This document shows, in pieces, positions 46,223 through 54,975 of a DNA stretch of 64,000 nt. Numbering within the stretch: the first letter of the stretch is position 1; each line of letters begins with the position of its first letter. Source of the stretch: Gammaproteobacteria bacterium (lineage in GTDB: Bacteria > Pseudomonadota > Gammaproteobacteria > Pseudomonadales > Azotimanducaceae); assembly GCA_026708185.1 (NCBI GenBank), contig JAPOVK010000016.1:140290-204289 (forward strand), read 5' to 3'. A model generated the notes under the pieces. That model did not search any database. It was not told where the DNA came from and saw nothing but the letters and a program-made list of their open reading frames with translations. Both the position numbers and the translations under genes were made by a program.

Positions 46223-47155
46223 TCAGGGCTGTGCGGCCACGAACTGCGCGAAGCGTTGCTCCAGGTATTCCCGCCGTGGCTGCAAGGGCGCCTCGGACGG
46301 TACGCGCAAGCTACGGTCCGCGAGCGCCTTCAGGCTTTCAAGCAATGGGCCATCCCTACCCTCGAAGACGCTCTCGGCTACGTGGATGCGCAGGTTCGGG
46401 TCCACGCCGATCAGGTGCGTATCGAAGGCGGTGTGATGCAAGGTGGACATGCAGATCCCGTTCGTCACGGAGGCGGGACCCTCCTCCGCGTCCGGCACGA
46501 TGTGAGCGCCCACCAGGAGGTCGCGCAACGGCAATCCGCTGAACGCGCAACGGTAGCCATAGGCCGACTTGGTGCGGCTGCTGAACCAGGCTTGGTGGTT
46601 GCGCCGCCGGCTCTCGACCACGTAGTACGACCTTGGCCGCGACTCGGCATCGCCCGCCAACACGGCCTCGACCGAACTCACGTTTGCCCGCGCTGAATCG
46701 GCGGCCGCCAAGAGAGCCCGACCTTCCGCCTGGCTGAACTGTTCGACCCAGACCGGCCAGATCACTTCGTACACCGCTGGTCGAACCGCCAGGAAGTAGA
46801 TCAGTGGCGCCTTGCGCTCGAAGGCAACGCGCAAGCTGTCGTTCGAGTCTCGCGCCGTGTCGCGCGCGAGGTCGTAAGAGAAGAGCCCCGTCTCCACGTC
46901 CAGGATCGACCCCTGGTCCCGGTACCAAGACCGACGCCCGGCCCGCGGTTCGGTTGTCTTGACGCTCAGCGCCCCGGTCATCTGTCGCGGCTTGAAGATG
47001 CCGCGCGCTCGGTTGGCGAAATGCACCTTGTCGCCACGGAACCGAAATCCGTCGTCAATGTCCCGCCAGGCGAGACGACCCGCGTTGGCGACTGCTAGCC
47101 GCTCCAACGCCGCGAATGCCGCTAGGCGGATGGGCAAGTCCGGATCGTCGCTCAT
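46223..47155 (-). CDS. HNH endonuclease family protein
   Basis: 310 aa. C-terminal HNH_2-type nuclease: CAFSGLPLRDLLVGAHIVPDAE then NGICMSTLHHTAFDTHLIG, giving His218, Asn232 and His240/241 as the catalytic set. The N-terminal ~190 residues are unfamiliar; the part with RAGRRSWYRDQGSILDVETG and AFERKAPLIYFLAV may recognise modified DNA or a partner. Such proteins occur in restriction and other defence loci. ATG 47155; the frame extends to 47332 without homology. It converges with the preceding pseudogene, 40 bp apart. Confidence 0.85.
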   Translation of the reverse strand: MSDDPDLPIRLAAFAALERLAVANAGRLAWRDIDDGFRFRGDKVHFANRARGIFKPRQMTGALSVKTTEPRAGRRSWYRDQGSILDVETGLFSYDLARDTARDSNDSLRVAFERKAPLIYFLAVRPAVYEVIWPVWVEQFSQAEGRALLAAADSARANVSSVEAVLAGDAESRPRSYYVVESRRRNHQAWFSSRTKSAYGYRCAFSGLPLRDLLVGAHIVPDAEEGPASVTNGICMSTLHHTAFDTHLIGVDPNLRIHVAESVFEGRDGPLLESLKALADRSLRVPSEAPLQPRREYLEQRFAQFVAAQP

Positions 47156-47321
47156 GGCCGGCCTGGGATCAGGTGTCTGCGCACGGGTCTGTATCCAACG
47201 TGTCGACGTGACAATCTCTACCGGAACCCGAGCGTAGCCGTTCTGGACGCACACGCGTACGTTCGAATCGGATACTGAGGCGTTGGGCAGAATGTCGGCT
47301 GATCTGGAGTCAACTGACAGA

Positions 47322-47348
47322 TTAGCCGGCATCGGCCGTTTCGGCTAA
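47322..47348. promoter_or_regulatory. Inverted repeat upstream of the second AAA/DUF4143 gene
   Basis: TTAGCCG (47322-47328), 13-nt spacer, CGGCTAA (47342-47348), ending 30 bp before ATG 47379. Another short direct element, CTGACAGATTAG, flanks it. Likely promoter/operator of the ATPase gene; it is also about 170 bp upstream of the divergent HNH gene. Confidence 0.45.
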
Positions 47349-47378
47349 ACTGGGAGTCTTCTCCAGATCCGCCGATCC

Positions 47379-48608
47379 ATGTACATACGTCGGACGCTCG
47401 AAGACTCGATCCTGCGGATTTCGACCGCCTTTCCAATCCTGTTGCTCACAGGCCCACGGCAGGTCGGCAAGACCACTTTGCTTGAGAACTGCGGCGGCGA
47501 GAGACACTACGTCACGCTCGACGACCTCGATCAGCGCGAGATCGCGCGCACCGATCCGGCGCTGTTCCTGCAGATGCACCCCGCGCCCGCCACCATCGAC
47601 GAAGTGCAATACGCGCCGGAGCTTTTCAGCCATCTCAAGCTCGCGGTGGACCGGTCGCGGCAGCCAGGCATGTATTGGCTGACCGGCTCGCAGAAGTTCC
47701 ACCTCATGCGGGAGGTGTCGGAAAGCCTCGCGGGGCGGCTGGCCGTGATCGACATGCTGGGGCTATCGCTGGCCGAGATCGACGGTCGGGCCGATGCCGC
47801 GCAACCGTTCCTGCCGACGTCCGAGTGGCTCGCCAACGCCGAGGCGCAAGCCGGCGATACGGCGCCTCGGTCCCTTCCCGACCTCTACCGCCTGATCTGG
47901 CTCGGCTCGTTCCCCGCCGCCGTGGAGGCCGGCGAGGCGATGCGCGACGTCTTCTACACCTCGTATGTGCAGACCTACATCCAACGCGACGTTCGGGCGC
48001 TGGCCAGGGTGGGCGACGAACTCGCCTTCCATCGACTGCTGCGGGCCGCGGCGGCCCGAACGGCCCAGCTCGTGAACTACGCCGACTTGGCGCGGGACGT
48101 GGATGTCGACCAGAAGACCGTCAAGGCCTGGCTATCCATCCTGCAGACCTCCGGCGTGGTGCATCTGCTGCCGCCATACTCCGGCAACGTGACCAATCGC
48201 CTCGTCAAGACACCAAAGCTCTACTACACCGACACGGGTCTTTGCGCCCACCTCACCGCGTGGTCCTCCCCCGAGACCTTGGAAGCCGGTGCCATGTCAG
48301 GCCCCATCCTAGAAACCTGGATGTTCGGCGAGATGCTCAAGAGCTACTGGCATCGCGTCCGCTCCGCACCGTTCTACTTCTACCGCGACCGGGATCAGCG
48401 CGAGATTGACCTGGTCATCGAAGCGGACGGCACATTGCACCCCGTGGAGTTCAAGAAAACTGCCCGCCCGAGCCAAACGGACACCCGGCACTTCCAGACC
48501 TTGCGCAGGTTCCCGGCGAACCTCGGTCCGGGCGCGGTCGTCTGCCTGCGCGAATCCGCGATGCGCCTCGGCAGCGACTTGCTGGCGATACCGGCCGGCC
48601 TGCTGTGA
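47379..48608 (+). CDS. AAA-family ATPase with DUF4143 domain
   Basis: 409 aa. P-loop LLTGPRQVGKTTLL (residues 23-36), Walker B TIDEVQYAPELF, sensor WLTGSQKFHLM, then DUF4143: SYVQTYIQRDVRALARVGDELAFHRLL, a winged-helix-like ARDVDVDQKTVKAWLSILQTSG, and the nuclease-fold tail REIDLVIEADGTLHPVEFKKT. This is a very common but functionally obscure family of accessory genes. ATG 47379 gives exact family length. The other DUF4143-type ATPase at 33-34 kb is only distantly similar. Confidence 0.93.
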   Translation: MYIRRTLEDSILRISTAFPILLLTGPRQVGKTTLLENCGGERHYVTLDDLDQREIARTDPALFLQMHPAPATIDEVQYAPELFSHLKLAVDRSRQPGMYWLTGSQKFHLMREVSESLAGRLAVIDMLGLSLAEIDGRADAAQPFLPTSEWLANAEAQAGDTAPRSLPDLYRLIWLGSFPAAVEAGEAMRDVFYTSYVQTYIQRDVRALARVGDELAFHRLLRAAAARTAQLVNYADLARDVDVDQKTVKAWLSILQTSGVVHLLPPYSGNVTNRLVKTPKLYYTDTGLCAHLTAWSSPETLEAGAMSGPILETWMFGEMLKSYWHRVRSAPFYFYRDRDQREIDLVIEADGTLHPVEFKKTARPSQTDTRHFQTLRRFPANLGPGAVVCLRESAMRLGSDLLAIPAGLL

Positions 48609-48727
48609 CGTACTCACCCTCGGGCAGTCGGCCGTTCAGCCTGGCGGTCCCAGCATCTTCAGGATCGAATCCGGGAACACACGCAAAACCAGCGAGCCGT
48701 AGGTTGCTACGAACACCCAACTTTTCG

Positions 48728-48745
48728 CCATCGGACAGCCGATGG
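48728..48745. promoter_or_regulatory. Inverted repeat upstream of the Uma2 gene
   Basis: CCATCGG (48728-48734), 4-nt spacer, CCGATGG (48739-48745), 39 bp before ATG 48785. The 176-bp gap 48609-48784 contains nothing else I can identify. Confidence 0.4.
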
Positions 48746-48784
48746 GTTGGGTCGGAGTTGGGCAATGTGTGAGCATGCCGTCGC

Positions 48785-49402
48785 ATGAACTCCGCAGCCA
48801 CAACGCCGCAAGCCGCCGACGCCCTTCTCTTGGCGGTCAGGCCGCGCCAAGGATGCTGGAGCGAGAACGACTACCTTTGGCTCACGAACCACTGCACTCG
48901 ATTGGTGGAGCTTGCCGACGGTCGCGTCGAGGAGTTGCCGTGGCCTACAGACACGCACCAAACCGTCTTGGCCTTCCTCTTCCGCCTGTTCGACCGTCAC
49001 ATCGATGCACTTGGCGGCGTCGTGCGGTTCGCCGCGCTACGCCTGCGGGTTCGTGAAGGCCGGTTCCGCGAGCCTGACTTGCTGGCGATGCTGGACGCGA
49101 ATGACGAGCGTCGGCAAGAACGCTACTGGCTTGGTGCCGACCTGGCCGTGGAGGTCGTCAGTCCCGACGATCCGGCCCGCGGCTACGAGAAGAAACGAGC
49201 CGACTATGCCGCCGCCGGCATCGCGGAGTATTGGATCGTGGATCCGGAACACGCCACGATCACCGTTCTTTCGCTGCGCGGTGACGAGTACTCGAAGCAC
49301 GGCCTGTTCGCAAGCGGCGAGGTAGCCACATCGCCTTTGCTCGAGGGACTCGCGGTGGAGGTGGCGGCGGTATTCGACGACCAGTCTGCGCGTCGCGCCT
49401 GA
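48785..49402 (+). CDS. Uma2 family (DUF820) putative restriction-type endonuclease
   Basis: 205 aa. Pattern of the Uma2 PD-(D/E)xK fold: VELADGRVEELPWPTDTHQ, RFREPDLLAML with the metal-binding Asp, DLAVEVVSPDDPARGYEKK with Glu and Lys, and YAAAGIAEYWIVDPEHATITVL. Family members are abundant in cyanobacteria and other GC-rich or multicellular bacteria, and their role is unproven. ATG 48785 gives the usual length. It lies alone between the AAA gene and the convergent EEP gene (24-nt gap). Confidence 0.92.
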   Translation: MNSAATTPQAADALLLAVRPRQGCWSENDYLWLTNHCTRLVELADGRVEELPWPTDTHQTVLAFLFRLFDRHIDALGGVVRFAALRLRVREGRFREPDLLAMLDANDERRQERYWLGADLAVEVVSPDDPARGYEKKRADYAAAGIAEYWIVDPEHATITVLSLRGDEYSKHGLFASGEVATSPLLEGLAVEVAAVFDDQSARRA

Positions 49403-49426
49403 CTGGAGCCCGGGAGCTTGGCTGAA

Positions 49427-50305
49427 TCACGCAGAACGGGTGGCGGGCGCCAGCTTCAGCGGCCGGCTACGCAGCTTGAGGTCGAACCAGACGCCGGTGT
49501 GGTCGGAAAGCCGAGTGCCGTCAATTGCCTTGGGGAAGATCCCTATGCGGCGAGCCCCCTCGCGTTCCGCCGTCTGCTCGTGCAAGACCAGATCTTCAGA
49601 GTGGGCGATGTGGTCGATCAATTGCGCCATGCCTTTGACGGACCGAGTGTCCATCAGCACGACCTCCCGCAGGTGAACTCCGTTCGCGCCAACCCGAGTC
49701 GACGCCTCGGCCATGAACCCGGAAGTCGATAGCCCGAAGTGCACAAGGGCCTTCTGCAACGCGGCATGGCGTTTGCCTCCCTTTGGGGAACGCTGGTTGA
49801 AGTCGCCGAGGATGATCGTCCTCCGTCGCGATCTCGCGTAGGACAGTCGCTCGAATCCACTGAGCCAATCGAGATGATCCTGCCATTGCACCCGGTCGCG
49901 CCGACCGCTGTTCACATGCGCACCGCCCCACGGAATGCAAACGCCGACCACCGTCACCCTGCCGACCGGCGTCTCCGTCAAGCCGGCAACCAACCTGCCG
50001 CCAGGCAGTGCGTCCTGCAGAATGTCGAACACGGGCGTCCAAGGACGTCTACTCCATAGCAGGACCTTGCGCCGGCCCGGGCTCGCCTTGGGCAACGGAT
50101 ACCCCCAATCCGGCCCGGCGTCGATCACATGGCCACCGTCGGGAAGGACGCCTGCGCCGCCCTCCGTCACGCACAGGATGTCGCAGTCCGGCGCCGCCAG
50201 GACCTCGGTCAGCAGCGGCGCTCTCCGCGCATGCGGCGTCGCCCACTCCACGTTCCACGTGCCTACGCGAATACTTCCGTCCGGTCTGTCCGTGTCATTG
50301 GCCAT
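49427..50305 (-). CDS. Endonuclease/exonuclease/phosphatase (EEP) fold protein
   Basis: 292 aa. EEP hallmarks: GTWNVEW with the metal-binding Asn/Glu at residues 16-22, a central LGDFNQRSP (Asp/Asn pair) and the C-terminal SDHTGVWFDL with the catalytic His. The family covers DNases, AP endonucleases and phosphodiesterases; the middle IPWGGAHVNSGRRDRVQWQDH is unusual and may set substrate choice. No signal peptide is visible, so cytoplasmic. Upstream region 50306-50376 is short and plain. Confidence 0.85.
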   Translation of the reverse strand: MANDTDRPDGSIRVGTWNVEWATPHARRAPLLTEVLAAPDCDILCVTEGGAGVLPDGGHVIDAGPDWGYPLPKASPGRRKVLLWSRRPWTPVFDILQDALPGGRLVAGLTETPVGRVTVVGVCIPWGGAHVNSGRRDRVQWQDHLDWLSGFERLSYARSRRRTIILGDFNQRSPKGGKRHAALQKALVHFGLSTSGFMAEASTRVGANGVHLREVVLMDTRSVKGMAQLIDHIAHSEDLVLHEQTAEREGARRIGIFPKAIDGTRLSDHTGVWFDLKLRSRPLKLAPATRSA

Positions 50306-50376
50306 CTCGCATTCCTCCGATGGTCAGCAGTGTGAGTGGCTACACATGATCCGTCCGGTTCCCAACTCCGGCCGCG

Positions 50377-50646
50377 CTACGCATCCAGCGCCAGCCAGCG
50401 GCCCAGTTGCTGGCGGGTGACGCCTAGCCCGGCTAGGCGGGGCGGCGAAACCAGAGCCAAGTCCTCCCGGACCGTGGCCAGGAAACGCGCCTGGTCGTCG
50501 CCAGGCACGGACGCGGTCGCTACCTCCGCCAAGTACGTCGACAGTGCTTCTCCCACCAACAGGTTGGTGATGATGTGCGCGACCGCGCGGCGTCGTTGCG
50601 GACGGTAGCGGACACGGATCTCGTCGAAAGCCAACACTTCGACCAT
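50377..50646 (-). CDS. Small hypothetical protein downstream of the STAND-like ATPase
   Basis: 89 aa from ATG 50646, which has GAGGAA nine nt upstream. GTG 50718 would add 24 residues. Content is a mixed alpha/beta start (VEVLAFDEIRVRYRP) and helices (RRAVAHIITNLLVGEALSTYLAEVA). I do not recognise a family. It lies 98 bp after the ATPase stop on the same strand, so it may be the second gene of that unit, possibly an effector or regulator (inference only). Confidence 0.5.
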   Translation of the reverse strand: MVEVLAFDEIRVRYRPQRRRAVAHIITNLLVGEALSTYLAEVATASVPGDDQARFLATVREDLALVSPPRLAGLGVTRQQLGRWLALDA

Positions 50647-50744
50647 GACGTCGTATTCCTCGCACGTTCGGCCACAGTGCGCTCCAAATTCGGCCAAATC
50701 ACAAGTGTTCGTCAACACGCCGTGTTGGGGCGACACCAAACCGG

Positions 50745-53453
50745 TCAGTTCCGCTCTTCGGCGATCATCCGCCGGACCTCCTTCACGGCATCCAGCACTT
50801 CGGCTGGTAGCGGGCCCACGTCCTCCCCCAACTCGGCCCGCGCGGCAAGCCACAGCGGTTCCATGGATTCGGTGGCGTTGTCATCGGAGAGCAACCGTTT
50901 GACTTGCGCCGCGCCACCGTTGGCGATCATGCCAATCAGCATGTGCGTCCAGCGTAGCGTCAATCGCTCGCTGGCATCGGCGTGGCCGCTTGGCACCCGC
51001 GCAAGCAGGTCCTTGGCGGCCTCGCGCCTTCCTCGCCGCTTCAACACAGCGTGTAGCGTCACCGCGCCGTCGTCGTCCGTCGGCGCCAACTCGACGGCGC
51101 GACGCGCACAGCGCTCAGCTTCCGCTAGGCCGGCGCGGCCCTCGTGTGACAACAACGCTTCCGCCAACGCGGACCAAGCGAGCGGACATTCGGGATCGGT
51201 TCTCGTTGCGTGACGAGCAATCATCTCGGCGGCCCCCGCATGGCCGACCACGGAAAACGTGGAGCTGAATAGCGCGAGCATCAGAGTCGTGTCGCGTCGC
51301 AGATCTAGTGGATCATCGGCCCGTATGTAATCGGGCAGTCCCGCCAGCAGCGCGATCGCGGAGTCGAGCCGCCCCGATTCGGCACCGGCAAGCGCCGCGC
51401 CGAGCAACGCCCCCGCTTGGTGGTGGCGCTGTGGCGGGAGCTCATCCGGCTCGTCTTCGGCGATCGGCTTCAGGCGCGCGTAAGCATCCTCCACGTTGTG
51501 TTGCCGCAACTGCGCGAAGCCCTGCCGCATGATGGCAGCCCTACCAAGATCAGTCAGCTCTGCGGGATCGTCGGAGCGCGCCAACTCCGCAACTCGCGAC
51601 CACGCCTGCATTGCCGAGTGGTGCTGCCCCTGCGCGTGGAAAGCGTCGCCCAAAGCACGCAGGGCCAACGCTTGCGGAAGACGCCACACCCGGTCGGCGG
51701 AACGGTTGGGGGCTGGCGCACGCGCTAGGACGCCGCCGGCAGCGTCCGTCTGGCCCAGTCGTAGAAGCGCGAATGCCTCCCCGCAAAGGGCCAGGCCGTG
51801 AAAGGTCTGGTCGAAGGGTCCGGTGCCGTCGGCCGCATGCGTTTCGGCTTGGCGGAACGCCTCGAGGGCGCGGCCAAACTCCTCCTGTCGATACAACGCG
51901 AACCCAAGTGCCAACTGCAGGACAGTCCCGGAGCCGGGCGTTGTGGCCATCACATTGAGGAACGCGGCCTCGGCACGCGCCGCATCACCGTGCAGGACTT
52001 CGACAAGGCCGGCGTGGATCACCCGTGTCATCTCGGGCTGACCCAATCCCTCGGCGGCGACCGCACCAAGCTCCCGCTGGGGCGGCGAATCCTGCCTCGA
52101 CATTTCGACAACTAGCTCGGAGGCGGCCATCAGCCAGTTCGCACGCGCCGGGTATTCCTCGTCAGCCACAACGTGTGCCGCGAAAACACCGAGCCAGTCC
52201 GCCAGGTCCGTGGTCGAGACCGCAATCTTGCGCAACTCATCGAGCGCCGCCTCATAGGTGCGCCGCATCCCGATGGGTCCGTACAACTGATGGAGGAAAT
52301 CCACCAAGCGCTCCAATCGAACTCGTCCGGCAGGGGAAAAGCGCAACAGGTAGTACATGTTGTAGAAGCGGTCGCTGACCTCGTAGCGGCTGCGTTTCTC
52401 GCCGTCTTGCCGCACCTCCCGCACGTAGCCTTTGTCCATGAGTTGCCGGAGCTGGGCGCTCGCATGGGACGAACCCAGCTTCGTTTCGGCCGCGACCTCT
52501 CGCGTGCGCAAGGGCGCCCACGCCTTGGCGAGGCAGTGGAAGACCTTCCTCGCTTGCGCGGGAAGCGCCTCGATGCGGGCCTTGAAGTAGGGCGTCTGCT
52601 CGTCGATGAGTCGCTCCAAGTCCTCCATCGCGGTCCCGAGGGGCGACTCGCGCAACATCCGACAGGTGAGCACGAGCAAGCGAGGATTGCCGCCGGTCAG
52701 CCGGCGAATGGTCTCCAGGCGACCGTCGTCACAGTCCAAGGCCACGGGACGCCGGTCCCCGTCCTCCCGGTTCGCCAGTGCCTGCAAGAGCTGGCGACAC
52801 TCCTCCGGCTCCAGCCCGGGCAGCGGGACGATCCGGAAGAACTCGTAGAACGGCTCGCCGTAGCTGCGTATGGCATCGAAGACCGAGTTTGCGGAGCCGA
52901 CCAAGAGGATTTCGGCTTGCGTCATCAACGTCTCTCGCAGGGCGTGGATTTCCCGTTCGTCGCTCAGTTGCGAGAGCACGAGGTCGAGATTTTCCACGAA
53001 CAGGATCAGCCGCTTACGCCGCTCCTCGCTGAAGTCCAAGAGCGCCGCTAGAGCGTAGGCAGCCAGCCGCTCGGCGTCGCTCACGTCCTCTTGGAGGCCA
53101 TCGGCCTGGTCCCGCCAGCGGTCTTCGCCGGTGGCTTGCGCCAGGTGTCGTAGCGCGGCCAGCCAGAAGTCCGCGAGATCACCAATCTCGTAACTCTCCT
53201 CCGGGAACGGGACCGGCTGCCACTTCGTTGAGAGATCCTCCTGCTCCCGAACTGCCTGCAGGAAGGACAGTCCGAGCGTGGTCTTGCCCATGCCGCGCGG
53301 GCCAACGAGTACGAGGTGTTGACACGGGTGGCCGGGCTTCTGGTCCGTCAAGAGCCGCAACATGCGCGCGAGCGTTTCGTGCCGAGCGACGAAGGACGCC
53401 CTGAGTTCGTCCGGCGTCAACTGCGCCGGGTTGTAGATGCGTTGACGCATCAT
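50745..53453 (-). CDS. STAND-like ATPase: AAA domain, winged helix and TPR repeats
   Basis: 902 aa. P-loop LVGPRGMGKTTL at residues 50-61, Walker B LILFVENLDLVLSQL, sensor ILLVGSANSVF, GGNPRLLVLTCRML lid. A winged-helix follows (ARKVFHCLAKAWAPLRTREVAAETK, then LRQLMDKGYVREVRQDGEKRSRYEVSDRFY). The C-terminal ~450 residues are TPR-like helices (EAAFLNVMATTPGSG; ALGFALYRQEEFGRALEAFRQAE; RALGDAFHAQGQHHSAMQAW). This NTPase-sensor layout resembles bacterial STAND proteins, several of which are antiphage. ATG 53453 begins the conserved RIYNPAQLTPDELRASFVARHE. The frame upstream holds a remnant of another gene. Confidence 0.82.
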   Translation of the reverse strand: MMRQRIYNPAQLTPDELRASFVARHETLARMLRLLTDQKPGHPCQHLVLVGPRGMGKTTLGLSFLQAVREQEDLSTKWQPVPFPEESYEIGDLADFWLAALRHLAQATGEDRWRDQADGLQEDVSDAERLAAYALAALLDFSEERRKRLILFVENLDLVLSQLSDEREIHALRETLMTQAEILLVGSANSVFDAIRSYGEPFYEFFRIVPLPGLEPEECRQLLQALANREDGDRRPVALDCDDGRLETIRRLTGGNPRLLVLTCRMLRESPLGTAMEDLERLIDEQTPYFKARIEALPAQARKVFHCLAKAWAPLRTREVAAETKLGSSHASAQLRQLMDKGYVREVRQDGEKRSRYEVSDRFYNMYYLLRFSPAGRVRLERLVDFLHQLYGPIGMRRTYEAALDELRKIAVSTTDLADWLGVFAAHVVADEEYPARANWLMAASELVVEMSRQDSPPQRELGAVAAEGLGQPEMTRVIHAGLVEVLHGDAARAEAAFLNVMATTPGSGTVLQLALGFALYRQEEFGRALEAFRQAETHAADGTGPFDQTFHGLALCGEAFALLRLGQTDAAGGVLARAPAPNRSADRVWRLPQALALRALGDAFHAQGQHHSAMQAWSRVAELARSDDPAELTDLGRAAIMRQGFAQLRQHNVEDAYARLKPIAEDEPDELPPQRHHQAGALLGAALAGAESGRLDSAIALLAGLPDYIRADDPLDLRRDTTLMLALFSSTFSVVGHAGAAEMIARHATRTDPECPLAWSALAEALLSHEGRAGLAEAERCARRAVELAPTDDDGAVTLHAVLKRRGRREAAKDLLARVPSGHADASERLTLRWTHMLIGMIANGGAAQVKRLLSDDNATESMEPLWLAARAELGEDVGPLPAEVLDAVKEVRRMIAEERN

Positions 53454-53603
53454 TGCGCCCCGGCTACGGTGCTTGCGCCACCAGACGCGAAGAAGATTGC
53501 GGAGGTGCTCGCCACGACCTAGGCGGTTCCACAACGCTCGATATTCGTCGCGCTGTCTTGAGAGGTTTTCGCCTGCCACGGGCGAGCCAGCCAGGTTTCG
53601 CAT
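53454..53603 (-). pseudogene. Remnant of the N-terminus of a second AAA ATPase
   Basis: Reading from ATG 53603, in frame with the STAND-like gene, gives NLAGSPVAGENLSRQRDEYR then ALWNRLGRGEHL. This looks like the N-terminus of ATPases that begin with GSPV-G-(D/E)-N-F-x-R-x-x-E and reach a P-loop after GEHL. Here the P-loop region is scrambled (RNLLRVWWRKHRSRG); the DNA still loosely resembles codons for RRVGKT with several indels. I interpret it as a decayed 5' fragment whose body was replaced by the present ATPase. Confidence 0.4.
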
Positions 53604-53659
53604 CGCTGGCACGCGTCTACCAGATCCAGCGGAGTCAACTGTAGAGCACAATGAGCACA

Positions 53660-53681
53660 TTGGCAATGGATTCATTGCCAA
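53660..53681. promoter_or_regulatory. 22-bp inverted repeat upstream of the ATPase remnant and STAND-like gene
   Basis: TTGGCAATG (53660-53668), GATT, CATTGCCAA (53673-53681): perfect 9-bp arms. It lies 57-78 bp before ATG 53603 and about 210 bp before ATG 53453. The remainder of 53682-53861 shows no gene. Confidence 0.55.
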
Positions 53682-53861
53682 CTGCCCGGGTTTGGCGGTG
53701 CCGTTACGGCTTCTCGGTTGGAGCGTTCCCTCCCCTACAGTCGAGCCAATGCCTAGTCGCGCGGCCACACGTCCGAACTCTGGCTTGCCGTACGGGCCGT
53801 GTCGCATCCCCAGCGTCCAGCAGCTGGACTGATGGCGAGGCCACGCGATGCTTCAGCACTC

Positions 53862-54944
53862 TCAAGGCGGCTCAACCCGATACTGCGTCGGCACGACGCG
53901 CCAGTCGTCAATGTCCCATGCGATGTATGGCTCCAAACTTCCACCGGTTGCCTGACGCTTGCCCTTTCGGTCGGTCAAGCGAATCCGGTAAACGACAATG
54001 AGGGCGGTTTGGCCCTTCGCGTGTCGGTGGAGGTCGACTTCGTTTCGTGTCATGGCTATAGCACCGAGGGTGTCCGCCGTGGTGCCTTTGACTTCTACCC
54101 GCAGTGTGGCGCCGCCTTTCGTCGCCTCGAAGTCGTAAGGCTTGTTCGCCGAAGTGTCTCTGACGCCATACCCGTTCTCGCCTAGGTAGCTTTCAACGAC
54201 CCTCATAGCGCGACGCTCCACCAGGATCCTATCTTCAGGAGAAAGGCGAATGCCCTGGCCCCGTCTCCCGCGAGGCTTCCCTGACGCATGGCTGCCCTCG
54301 TGCTCCTGCATATCCGCATGGGAGAGCAGCCGGCCGTCGCTCTCCGCCTCGTAAATCAATCGCAGAAACGAGGCGGCATTCACCAGGATGGAAACGAAAT
54401 CGGACTCCACCAGCTCGGGGACGCCAATACGCTTCGATACCACGGTGGCTCGCTGGAGCGTGAGCCCCATCCGCCTCGTCGCTCCATATTCAGGCGGGTC
54501 CATGAACGGTTCGAGCGAGCCGTCATTCGCGTCTTCGATGACGCGCCTCGCCCAAGTCGTCCGGTCGTCGAGCTCGCCCTCAGGCAGTGGAGTAAAGGCG
54601 CCGTTGTCACAACTGGAGGCACCACAGCCGATGGTCACGTGGACCGCCTTACCGTCGACGGAGAAGTAGACGACGCCACAGAATCCCTCCCTGGGACCCG
54701 GGGACATGTCCGACGAGTGAAAACGAAGCCACGGGAGTTCGCTCTTTCTCCCCTTGCCGTCAGACGCCTCCACGTCAAAGTCAGGCCCAAAACGACCGAG
54801 GGCCGCGGACAGTTGGGGCGCGATCGTCTCGAACTCGGCACAGAGTTGCTCCCGGAGCAGAATGCCCCGCTCGCGCATGGCGGGTGTGTTTTCTGACGAA
54901 TAGTCCAGCTGGAGCTCTAGGATGCGTTTGATCGTCTCAATCAT
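53862..54944 (-). CDS. MrcB N-terminal-like (DUF3578) plus DUF3883 fusion protein
   Basis: 360 aa. Residues ~1-200 resemble the MrcB_N/DUF3578 sensor domain: PWLRFHSSDMSPGPREGFCG and VVYFSVDGKAVHVTIGCGAS. Residues ~235-325 form DUF3883 (NO VEIN C-terminal), a restriction-endonuclease-like fold with DFEA (Asp271) and EVKG (Glu284, Lys286) in active-site positions. DUF3578 is known from McrBC-type systems and DUF3883 from defence proteins, so a DNA-sensing nuclease is likely (inference). ATG 54944 gives the domain start MIETIKRILELQLDYS; the frame is open to 55076. A palindrome lies 32-47 bp upstream. Confidence 0.82.
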   Translation of the reverse strand: MIETIKRILELQLDYSSENTPAMRERGILLREQLCAEFETIAPQLSAALGRFGPDFDVEASDGKGRKSELPWLRFHSSDMSPGPREGFCGVVYFSVDGKAVHVTIGCGASSCDNGAFTPLPEGELDDRTTWARRVIEDANDGSLEPFMDPPEYGATRRMGLTLQRATVVSKRIGVPELVESDFVSILVNAASFLRLIYEAESDGRLLSHADMQEHEGSHASGKPRGRRGQGIRLSPEDRILVERRAMRVVESYLGENGYGVRDTSANKPYDFEATKGGATLRVEVKGTTADTLGAIAMTRNEVDLHRHAKGQTALIVVYRIRLTDRKGKRQATGGSLEPYIAWDIDDWRVVPTQYRVEPP

Positions 54945-54975
54945 TCGGACGTCCGCGCCCACGGTGCCCGTGAAT

